Assembly: GCF_932526225.1 (NCBI RefSeq)
Contig: NC_064038.1
Coordinates: 4,944,741 to 5,008,740, forward strand
Source of the DNA: Nematostella vectensis
Taxonomy: Eukaryota > Cnidaria > Anthozoa > Actiniaria > Edwardsiidae
Direction of reading: 5' to 3'
DNA: 64,000 nucleotides
The notes under the pieces are model-generated. The model did not search any database, was not told the origin of the DNA, and saw only the letters and a list, made by a program, of their open reading frames with translations. A program made the position numbers and the translations under genes. Positions within the stretch are counted from its first letter, which is position 1; each line of letters starts with the position of its first letter. Of the stretch, positions 24,101 to 36,100 are shown piece by piece.

Positions 24101-27100
24101 CAGAGATCAGTGTCAGGGTCAGTTATAAGCCTGTTTATTACCAGGGGGGTGGGGGGTATCACCAGGACAGAGATCAGTGTCAGGGTCAGTTATAAGCTAC
24201 TGTTTATTACCAGGGGGGTGGGGGTGGGGGGGGGGGTATCACCAGGACAGAGATCTGTGTCTGGGTCAGTTATAAGCCTGTTTATTACCAGGGGGTTGGG
24301 GGGTATCACCAGGACAGAGATCAGTGTCTGGGTCAGTTATAAGCCTGTTTATTATAATAATAATAATAATAATAATGCTCGTTTATTTCAACCGTTTGCA
24401 GTTCTTTTACAACTGAATTACCGGTAGGGTCAGCTAACTACAAAATACATTACACCATACATAATTCATAATAACATTAGATCCCCAGCATATTGCGCTG
24501 AGACGAATTTGGAAAAACGGTCCGTGCGACCCGGAACCACACTATGTGAGCGCTTAGATCTTAGGGAGTATGGCGAGTTGGAGGATATAAGTCTGCTTGA
24601 CACTAGGGGGTATATTACCAGGGGGGTGGGGGGTATCACCAGGACAGAGATCAGTGTCAGGGTCAGTTATAAGCTACTGTTTATTACCAGGGGGTGGGGG
24701 GTATCACCAGGACAGAGATCAGTGTCAGGGTCAGTTATAAGCCTGTTTATTACCAGGGGAGGGGGTGGGGGGTATCACCAGGACAGAGATCAGTGTCAGG
24801 GTCAGTTATAAGCCTGTTTATTACCAGGGGGGTGGGGGGTATCACCAGGACAGAGATCAGTGTCTGGGTCAGTTATAAGCCTGTTTATTACCAGGGGGGT
24901 GGGGGGTATCACCAGGACAGAGATCAGTGTCTGGGTCAGTTATAAGCCTGTTTATTACCAGGGGGGTGGGGGGTATCACCAGGACAGAGATCAGTGTCAG
25001 GGTCAGTTATAAGCTACTGTTTATTACCAGGGGGGTGGGGGGGTATCACCAGGACAGAGATCAGTGTCAGGGTCAGTTATAAGCTACTGTTTATTACCAG
25101 GGCGGTGGGGGTGGGGGGGTATCACCAGGACAGAGATCAGTGTCAGGGTCAGTTATAAGCCTGTTTATTACCAGGGGGGTGGGGGGTATCACCAGGACAG
25201 AGATCAGTGTCAGGGTCAGTTATAAGCTACTGTTTATTACCAGGGGGGTGGGGGGGTATCACCAGGACAGAGATCAGTGTCAGGGTCAGTTATAAGCTAC
25301 TGTTTATTACCAGGGGAGGGGGGGGGGGGTATCACCAGGACAGAGATCAGTGTCAGGGTCAGTTATAAGCCTGTTTATTACCAGGGGGGTGGGGGGTATC
25401 ACCAGGACAGAGATCAGTGTCAGGGTCAGTTATAAGCTACTGTTTATTACCAGGGGGGTGGGGGGGTATCACCAGGACAGAGATCAGTGTCAGGGTCAGT
25501 TATAAGCTACTGTTTATTACCAGGGCGGTGGGGGTGGGGGGGTATCACCAGGACAGAGATCTGTGTCTGGGTCAGTTATAAGCCTGTTTATTACCAGGGG
25601 GTGGGGGGTATCACCAGGACAGAGATCAGTGTCAGGGTCAGTTATAAGCTACTGTTTATTACCAGGGGGGTGGGGGGTATCACCAGGACAGAGATCAGTG
25701 TCAGGGTCAGTTATAAGCTACTGTTTATTACCAGGGGGGTGTGGGGGGGGGGGTATCACCAGGACAGAGATCAGTGTCAGGGTCAGTTATAAGCCTGTTT
25801 ATTACCAGGGGGGTGGGGGGTATCACCAGGACAGAGATCAGTGTCAGGGTCAGTTATAAGCTACTGTTTATTACCAGGGGGGTGGGGGGGGGGGGTATCA
25901 CCAGGACAGAGATCAGTGTCAGGGCCAGTTATAAGCTACTGTTTATTACCAGGGGGGGTGGGGGGGTATCACCAGTACAGAGATCAGTGTCTGGGTCAGT
26001 TATAAGCTACTGTTTATTATCAGGGGGTGGGGGGGTATCACCAGGACAGAGATCAGTGTCTGTTATAGCTACTGTTTATCACCAAAGGGGGGTAGGGTAC
26101 CACCAGGACAAGATCGGCCTAAGGGTAAGTTTATAAGTTACTGTTTATCACCAGGGGGATATCAGGATGGAGATCAGCTATAAAGTAAGTTTCAAGCTAG
26201 CCTGCAAAACAGGCTCTCTCACAAAGCACGACAGAAATACTCCCAGAAAAGCTATTGGACATAGCCCTCAGACAAAAATATTGAGATTCGGGCAAGAAGG
26301 GAAAATGATATTTGCTACCTTGCAAACTCGGCTCCAAAGTCTGCCCGCTATCGCCTCCGGGTTTTTTTTTTTTTTTTTTTCACAACTAGCGCCTGTTGAG
26401 CAGGCTAGTTATCAGCAATAACTTATCAACAATTTTTATTTCAGGAAAAAGCTGAGCAATTTATTCAAGCCTCTAACAACCAAGTTGTGACATTGCCATC
26501 TCTGGAAGCTCCTGGAATCAAACGAACAGATGCCTTTAGGTAATGGTGGTTTCTTTGATGGATGTCTGGCTGGCGCAGTTGGTATAGCATTGCTCTAAAG
26601 TGACTGCGCCTCTTATGTACCACTTCCAGGTTCTACTGTTTTCATCCCTCCAAAAATCCACAATCCCACTCCTAGGCTGTTTTCCACGATCAGACATGAG
26701 ATGTATGATTGCTTCCTAGAACATACAATATGCCTTTTTCTGAACCACATTGCATCTGCACTGTTGTTGTATCTTACAAGGCTTGATGGATTTATTAGCT
26801 TTGTTAGATTTATTTTTAAAGGTACTTTTTAATTTATTTAAAAAGTACAAACATTGACATTGAAATCTTGAATATGTTACTTTAGTGTAAAGTAGCATTT
26901 AGAATTGAAACAAAAAAAATTATACTGTAGTTCTAATAATCTCTCGGTTTTAGTGGGCAAGCTAATGAAGTTTCAAGATCCAAGTCAGATAAACAGTTAA
27001 CAAGGTTTGTATTCTTGTAATCTATAGGCAACTAACAAAAAATTAGGAGGCATCTCTATGCTTTTGTACTTTTTGTACAAGAGCATAGGTCGTAGCAGGC

Positions 27101-30100
27101 CTAGAATTCTTGGGATATGTACCAACACATTCTTCCGCACTGGAATTAATAGATAAAAGTTGATTGAGACAGAGAAACTGTTTAGTAGCATAAAACTTAT
27201 ATTAAAAGAAATAAACATTCTGCCTTTTGTATGAAGTCCGTCCTTTTGAATAAGCAAAAAAAAAAAAAAAAGACAGGATCAAGTTCAAAAGCAGGGGAAG
27301 GGGTGGGTGCCCTCTGATCAAACTGGCAATGAGATATGTGGTTTTTGCTCGACAGCTACAAAGGATTATTACAGCCTCTGGTTGTTGCAAGAGAAGGGAA
27401 TAAACCTGGACCAAATGCTCCAGCCCCCGGGCAACAGGTACAATCACGTGATTTTACTTAGCATCAAAAAGTAAAAACTGAGCTTATCGTTCCTCTTCTA
27501 TTGTGCTCTCAGGCAAAGAACCTGCGCAACCTTCAGGTTATCAGTAACCCCGCCCACCCTGTTGCACGGGACCTTCTGCATGACAAGTATGGGGTAGCAC
27601 TCCCCAACCTAGTGAACAGGAGAGATGACCAGGAAAAGGTAGGAATATCCCAACCTAGTGAACAGGAGAGATGACCAGGAAAAGATAGGCATAGCCCAAC
27701 CTAGTGAACAGGAGAGATGACCAGGAAAAGGTAGGCATGTCCCAACCTAGTGAACAGGAGAGATGACCAGGAAAAGGTTGGCATATCTCAACCTAGTGAA
27801 CAGGAGAGATGACCAGGAAAAGGTAGGCATATCCCAACCTAGTGAACAGGAGAGATGACCAGGAAAAGGTAGGCATGTCCCAACCTAGTGAACAGGAGAG
27901 ATGACCAGGAAAAGGTAGGCATATCCCAACCTAGTGAACAGGAGAGATGACCAGGAAAAGGTAGGCATGTCCCAACCTAGTGAACAGGAGAGATGACCAG
28001 GAAAAGGTAGGCATATCCCAACCTAGTGAACAGGAGAGATGACCAGGAAAAGGTAGGCATGTCCCAACCTAGTGAACAGGAAAGATGACCAGGAAAAGGT
28101 AGGCATATCCCAACCTAGTGAACAGTAGAGATGACCAGGAAAAGGTAGGCATATCCCAACCTAGTGAACAGGAGAGATGACCAGGAAAAGGTAGGCATAT
28201 CCCAACCTAGTGAACAGGAGGGATGACCAGGGGAAGGTAGGCATATTTGCAGTTCTGACAAAAGTCTCATATATTCTCTTCTAAATTAACACGCTTTATA
28301 AGGACACCCATTAATACAGACAACGGACACTTTTATGTGGCCCAAAAGACATTTTTCATACAAAATTAACCCCGGTTTACGGACAAAAGAAATTCGAGTC
28401 TCGCACTTTCAGGAGATTGATGCACTTTTAATAGGTATTACTCGTGTTCTAATCGGATATTGTCAAGCTTTTCTAAACCTAATGCTCAAGCAAATAAACA
28501 CATCAAGTATGCTAAAAGATAACAGAACACAGTCAACAATGTAGAACAGTCAAAAAGCTAAGTTAGGGTACCAGACTATAGACTTGGCAAAGTCAGAGTG
28601 CACAAAATGCATTCTAGTAGAGTTTTCACAACCTTTGTTGAATTACAGTATAATGGATTCAGTTAGAATAACTGAGTTGAAATTGGCAATCGCAAGGACG
28701 ATTGAGGAAAGGAGAAGTTATCCTGTTTTGTTGTTTATAAATTTTGCTATCAATTTGAGTAATAAAGAAATAACAGGAACATGTCACTAGTTCGCAGAAG
28801 TACTTTATCCAAATGTTACTTGAAACATGAGTTTTAAAGATTAAAAGTTCAATATAAAAGATGTTGTGTTGCTGTAGCATGCGTTCTGAGTGTTTAAAAT
28901 GCAATTTTTTCACGTCTTTTAGTGCAGCCGGCTTAATACGGACACCCCGATAAAACGGACAGTTATGAAAGTCAAGAGGGTGTCCGTATAAACATGGTTC
29001 TGCTGTAAATAAGATAATGAGCCGTTTTCATAGAAGCTGTATTACCATGTTCTAGAGGTTGGTTCTATCTTTGCTCACAGTTTTTCTCATTATGGCCCTC
29101 TGAACTCGTGAGTAATCTTAAGTTTTATTACAGGCCCCTGGTAAAGTAGTGACTGGTACGAATGTAGACCATCTCAGCACTCTCCCTAAAGCCAATAGAG
29201 TCGATGCCACGGTAAGATTTGATTATTTTTCATCTTTAAGACTTTCAGTATAATAAAGTGCTGCCATTATTTAAGTATAAGTGACAAAGAGAAATAAACT
29301 GATTAAGATAACCAATACAAGTATGATGTTGAAAAATGCATTATAATAGTATTAATTACAATTTTAAAGTAAAATATTTTTGTTATATTCGTATATTTCC
29401 AAATATCTTTCACTACTACTGCCGGTTAAAATGCAGAATGCCTCTTCCATGGCTACCAAAATGTGTACATGTCAAGTGTAATGCTTGATAGAAGTTGTTA
29501 TCTTTTTTTTTTTTTTGTCTGTTAGTTTGCCATTTCTATATGCCTAATCTGTTAAACATTTTATATTTCCAGAGAACACCACCACCCATATCAGAAGACG
29601 ATGCCAAAAAGGGAATCTTAAGCCTGATAGAAAGAGGACTTATCCCTGTAAGTAATGGCTTTACTCGACATTTTTGACATTTCATGTACCTTCAGCAGAT
29701 ATATAAGGCGCTTTTGTACAGTACTCGTGTAGTTGTATTAACGTCCTATGCCCTAACATTTATTTTGTTTTGTTTCTTGTTTTTAGCCTGCCGCTGAACT
29801 TACTCTAGAGCCATCTCCAGTACGACACCATCAAGCTCCTGTAAGTGACTCCAAGCTCACTAATCCCATCCTATCCCATCTCCTTCCTTCCAATCCTATC
29901 CCATACCTTCCCATCCAGTATTATCCTATCCCACCCCACCATATCCCATCACATTCCATCTTTTATTCCATCTCTTCTTATTTAACCCCAGCCTTTCCCA
30001 TCCCATTATATATTATGGCACCCAATCACATCTTATCCATTAATCAAATCTCAGCTTATCCCATTCAACCACATTATCCCATCCAATCTTATCCGATCCA

Positions 30101-33100
30101 ATCACACCTTATTCCATCAAATCCCATCCAATCCCATGTTATTCCACTGAATCCCTTCCCATCTTATCTGATCTAATCACACCTTATTCCATCAAATCCC
30201 ATCCAATCCCATGTTATTCCACTGAATCCCTTCCCATCTTATCCGATCCAATCACACCTTATTTCATCAAATCCCATCCAATCCCATGTTATTCCACTGA
30301 ATCCCTTCCCATCTTATCCGACCCAATCACACCTTATTTCATCAAATCCCATCCAATCCCATGTTATTCCACTGAATCCCTTCCCATCTAATCGGAAAGT
30401 TGCTGCATCAATGGTACTACTCAGTTGCGATACTTATTCCAATGTTTTTTAAATTCTTTGTCTTTTTTTTTTAATATTTTATTCACCTTTATTTCAGCTA
30501 CATGAACTCTCCACGCAATTCACAAAGGGACGAGCACCTCCTCCTCCTGATGTCTGTGGAGGTGAGCTCTCGTATAAATGTTTTGACCATTAAACTACTC
30601 ATAAGTATAAAATAGAAGATTGACAATTGACTTCTTGTGTTGCAGTGGGCGGATACAATCTTGCTGTTGTTAAGGTAAAACCAGTCCTGCCACCTGCAAG
30701 TTCTGGATCCCGCCGTCCTCGACGTTCCAACTACGTTGTCAACAACGTGAAAAGTGGGCTAGCCACGTAGTTGAAACCGTAGTTGGAACGTTGATAACGG
30801 CGCGCACGCAAATTCAACGTCCGCGGCGCTCTACCTCGCGTGCTTTATAAGGTCCCTATTACCGCATTCCCCCTAAAACAAGGTTTTCATAGAACGCTGT
30901 GTCCCAGAGCCTCAACGTTAAAGTTGTTTGTATCAATGTGCAGTGACCCCAGACAAACTTTATAAGCTCAAGCCATCAGTTCTTCATCAATCAAATGTAA
31001 CGCCCTGTGCAAACAGCACCAACATCGGCCAACACCCCTCGCTACGCTGATCACAAAACAAAAGGAAATTTGCAACCTCCGACATGGTGTGCAATCAGTG
31101 CTAGCATTTCTGGGACAAAAATTCTTGTTGTTTCCGCCAGCAATGTTGACTCTGTCGGTCTCTACTTAAGATTATCTCGTGCATTCCAGATGGACCCTTC
31201 ATCTCTCGCTGAGAAGAAACGTCGAGCTCGTTCCGCTTCTGGACTCCGACCGCCCAATAACGCAGACGTAAGACATTGACTACTTTTTACGTTTTTTTCG
31301 TGCATCGGAATTTCGGGCAAACTTGTTACTCACACCTATCTACTGGCGGGCTTAATGCCGTCTGAAGCTATGATTGGGAGAGGGGGGGGGGGGGGGGGTT
31401 GATAGGGTTTCGTCATTACCTACACGTTATAGTTTTTAAAACGTTTTAAAAGTTTCACTGAACAAAAAGGCCCGCCCTAGATAATTCTTCTTATAGGGTA
31501 TTTCAAGGCTGACTAGTGCTACCATCTTTTGTTGAGAATTAAGTGAGAGAAATTCATAATGATACTGTATTTTGGGGGCTTTTTAATGTTATTCCAATAA
31601 CATTCCTTACCGGATAAGGAATGGGCTCCTGTAGAGAGTGTGCATTTAGTCTGCATGCTGTATGTTTTAAAGGGCTGGACACAGGGATATCGCAGGAAGC
31701 CCCTCCCGGTCAAAGCAATAGAAACCTCAGACCATGTGAGTACATCGTCACGCAGATCCCGCGGGGGCCCTCCCTCCTACTGAGGTTTTGAAATAAATGT
31801 ACTGAGGCTGAACTCCACCTATATGCTACTTGCGCTATGAAATCGCGTGACTTTTTAGTTGGCAAACTCGCGCGCGCTCCGGCTTAGCGGAAAAATAACA
31901 ACAAAACGGCTTGTTGTGTTTGAAAGATTGTATTATTTTCGTCGTTCTCTGTCGTAGCGGCTGCAGCAATTTCTTTGTTTGTTTTAGTTTGAGTTTGCGA
32001 TTTAAAAGTGCATGTGATTTCCATGTATTTTATAAATTCTACTTCCTTACATAACTGTGTTTACTCCTTTTCCCCTCCTATCGACCTCGACCTAGATTAT
32101 GTTTTTTTTTTCATTTCAAATGTATGTAAATGTTAATACTCCTGTGAATATTTATGACAGGTTCCTGCTCCCGTACCCACCCCTGCCAGTGAGCTGAAGA
32201 GCGTGCACAAATTCGTGATACAAAACGGCAAGACGAGAGTTACCTCACAGGTAGGGTAGCACATGAGTCCATAACAATGATTGTGATATGAGGACAAAAA
32301 ACAGTATCAATGGCAATGAAAACGACAGCAACAGTGACATTGACAACAGCAGCCACAAGAACAACAACAGCACCAGGCAATGGTTCAAATAACAACAGTA
32401 AAGTGAGAAGGGGAAGAAACGGCAGTTACGAAAACGGTAAACCATGAACACTAACAGCAAAGAAGGAAGGGATATACCGGAAGAGATAATTACGCTTTGA
32501 CATTATGAACAACAAAAACACAACAACGATATAAACAACAACAATGACAACGACGATAAAAAACAAAGGAAAAAAACAACAATGAAGACAATAACAACAA
32601 CAACAACAAAAGAGAACTAAGCAGCGACGACAACAATAGAGGCAACAACAACAACGAAAACACAACACAATAGAAATGTCAACAACTACAACGACGATAA
32701 AAAAAGACAACACAACAAAGCAGATAAGCCGAAAATTGTACTACAAGCTATAGAAATAACAACAGGGGTGATTCGGTCTACATAACTAAGCACTAACGCC
32801 AACCCAATCAAATCTAACTAGCTGTTACCAATATCCCCACAGTGCATACATAATGACACTTGAAGCATTCGTACTCACAATCTTTTACTCGCGGCTTTCT
32901 GTTTTCTCAACGTTTGCTATACACGGTCTTTTCCTCGTGGCTTTCTGACTTTCTGTTTCTTTCCAGGATTACCTTGATTTCAAGCAGCACTACTGCCTAT
33001 CATGGGGGAGGTTGGTTCCTTTCTTGAATAGAAGCGTTTGAATTCGTCATAAGTCTCTGTTTCAGTATATTAACTCTAAACATGTTGCGTTGCAGCATAC

Positions 33101-36100
33101 TGACTCTGATAGTGAAGCTGGAGGAGCTTTTTAGTAACTTTAGCGTGCCTATCGCCTTCATAGATGGGGACAGGTGGGTCTGTACAGGACCCGAAATGAT
33201 CCCAGGACCCGAAACGATCCCAGGACCCGAAATGATCCCCAAAAGTACCCCAACTGATCCTCGGACCCGAAACGATACCGAGGAGTCCCCGAAATCAACC
33301 CCAAGGAATTGCAGTAATGGACAAAGGGAAAGCAGAAGAAATACTTGCAATTCTTGAAGCATAATAAAGGGTTAACAGCGACTCGATTTCTAAACAACGT
33401 GACATAAAAATATTAAATTCCAACACAATACTTCTATTTATTACATTGCCCGGCGTTAAACCCATAAACAGAGTCCAAAACAAATACACAACTGTAAATT
33501 GCTACTGAAAGGAATATAGCATAAACATAGCACAGCTTTGCTCAGATCAACCAAACTTTTGACCTTCCATCACACTCTTAACATTTTGCGGTTCCGACAC
33601 ATGACTCCGACACTATAAATCTCATTTCCGTTAAGCATCACCCCTAAAAATTAATATTCATCTGACAACCAAACATGTATTTCACCACGAAATCCGTGTT
33701 CACACGAGCGAATATTTACCGACACATTTTAGGCAGCCGGTTTGGCCGAGAAGATGGAATGACAAAAGCACACTGAGTAATACACTCGAACAACCCTTCT
33801 ACTACCGATGCAAAATATTAAGGGGATGTGAAAGCAATATTATGTGAGTTTTGAATTTCCTCATGTAGTCGTGCGTACACCCCGGCATGATCTCATATGA
33901 TGGGTCTTTCATTCACGAAAAAAAACATGCCAAAAATAACTTTAAAACATTTCGCTTCCTATGTAAAGCAGCATGTCCCATCTGTAAAGACTTTCTTTTA
34001 TGGCTTGTTATGTAAAAATGATTTATCCACGCCGGGCTCCTCAAATTACTATCACAGGAATTGTAAGTTGACCCCAATTTCTGACTCAACCACTGTATTT
34101 CCCCCGCAGTCGTATATAAAAATCTTAATACTTAAATCTTAGTTAATGTAAATTTCCTTTAAATAACACAAACAAAGCTAAATGTTTCATATGTTTTTAA
34201 AACTGAAAGCCAATCCTTACACATTCATTTAGTTGTCTATTACTGAAATTCCTTGGGGTTCATTTCGGGGACTCTTAGGGATCGTTTCGGGTCCCGGGAT
34301 CAGTTGGGGTCCTAGGCCAGTGGTTGAGTAGTGTACATTGCCTTAGTATCGGGCCTTCAGGGTTTTAAGGATAGGAGATATTGAAGCTTTTTAAAGTCAC
34401 GTGACCTATGACGTTATTGACATTGATTGACACTCGTCATCGAGGCCAGTGGTTGAGTAGTGTACATTACCTTAGTATCGGGCCTTTAGGGTTTAAAGGG
34501 TAGGAGATATTAAAGCTTTTTAAAGTCACGTGGCCTATGACGTAATCGACATTGAGTGGTACTCGTCATCGAGGTCAGTGGTTGAGAAGTGTACATTGCC
34601 TGAGTATCGGGCCTTTGTTTTAATTTTTTTTATAATGCTTCAAAAGTATTTTCTTCCACTTTCCCTTTGTCCATTCTGGTAATTCCACGGGGTTCATTTC
34701 GGGGACTCCTTGGGATCGTTTCGGGGCCAAGGATCATTTGGGGGACTTTTGGGGATCGTTTCGGGTCCTGGGATCGTTTCGGGTCCTGGGATCATTTCGG
34801 GTCCTGTACAGGTCGCGAAGTAACTTCAGTCCTCTCCACTTAGTGACGAAAGCCTTTGTGTGTTAGAAGAGCACTGTGACATGGATGAATTGTGAATAAT
34901 CTGTGCCAACCATTCAAAACCAGGGTATTGCTGGAATTATTTTTTTTTATCAAACCACCGATGTAGTGTTGATCTAGTTCTAGCAAAAACTTTTATACGA
35001 AAATTTTTGTCCCAATTTTCGTTTTCATAAAAGACTAGGGCAGGCTTAGTAAAGGGGTATCCATCCGCAGTAATTGTTATGCTGTTTATTATCTGAACTT
35101 CCGCAGCTATCATAACATAACGAACTAACTTTAGGATATTTATTCCACAGGCTAGCTGACCTAGCTCTCGTATTTGAACTAGAACAAGAACCATCTCTTG
35201 AGGTGTGTTAACCTATTATCTCCTTTTTAAGCCCTTAACCGCCAGCCCTTGTTCTCTGATATCCACGGTATGAGCACAAGAAACGCAAATAAAAATCTGA
35301 GACATCCCCCCACTCACGACGATAAATTAATTGCATTTACTTCAGCTAAGCACTGAACGCTCTACCACGGGCAATAAAAAGGATCTCAACCATTAGTGCA
35401 CTATTTACCTGCGCACTAAAAATCGTTTTTTTGGTACACCTATCAGTATAGTAGACCAATTTCGGAATTTAGGGAGGTGTTTAACCTTTTTGATTTATTT
35501 GTTTTGAAACCAAAAAAACATACCTTTTTATAGCCATTTATTTTTTTATTTTTTATTGAATTTTGTATGTCTTTTGATATTGAATGCTGTCTCTTGAAAA
35601 CCTATGTTGTTTCATTGAAAACTTGTATGTTTTGTAGGTTTACACACGCACAATTTCTAATTTGACACTATACGACTATTTTGCACTCGAGATTTCATGT
35701 TTTGTAACCCGCATTGCTTCAAGGTGTACCAAATGTACACGCGAAATTGAAAAACGAATCCAGGTTAGCAAAACTGTTAGCTATTATACGCAATCAGTTA
35801 TGCAACACAGTTTACGACACATTCTCAGACTAACCATATTTAAAATAGGTGCTAATAATTAATGCACTGTTCTGTACTTTTCAGCATTTTATGACGTGTA
35901 TCCTGAATGGAGACGATGTTGAAAAAATCATCAGAACGCCGGTATGTGATAAAACTTCCTTTCCCCCCACACCTCTTGCCCTTCATTGCTTGTTCTTCCA
36001 TATCCCTTATGCTTTACTTTGACAAGGATTTTGAAAAGCGCGTAGAAATATACACTATCACAATATCAACAAATATTTGCATTCTTCCGTCCTTAAACTC

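Larger units (their letters stand above)
22683..26190 (+). repeat. Minisatellite copying the end and donor of IQCH exon 2
   Basis: About 37 units of 66-75 bp. Each contains ATCACCAGGACAGAGATC and then AGTGTCAGG|GTCAGTTATAAG, i.e. the last nine codons of exon 2 (ITRTEISVR) plus the donor. The rest of the unit is a polypyrimidine-poor GTTTATTACCAG followed by a G tract of variable length. Every unit therefore carries an acceptor-like CAG and a real donor copy. Two retroelement pieces (22796-23561 and 24354-24612) interrupt the array. The final units near 26100-26190 are degenerate. Confidence 0.95.

Noticed and set aside
22683-26136. Series of roughly 100-codon open frames (repeated [10 protein letters not shown])
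   Set aside because: They are read-throughs of the exon 2 minisatellite with variable G runs, not separate genes.
26560-26640. tRNA-like sequence (TGGCGCAGTTGGTATAGC)
   Set aside because: The A box is suggestive, but the B-box candidate (GGTTCTACTG) is poor and no cloverleaf forms.
27603-28243. CRISPR-like regular repeats (also 47145-48905 and 50984-51618)
   Set aside because: Units are contiguous without unique spacers, lie in eukaryotic introns and copy exon edges; no cas genes.
33897-34142. 81-codon frame as a transposon protein
   Set aside because: The corresponding frame is broken in the second T1 copy and shows no transposase motif.
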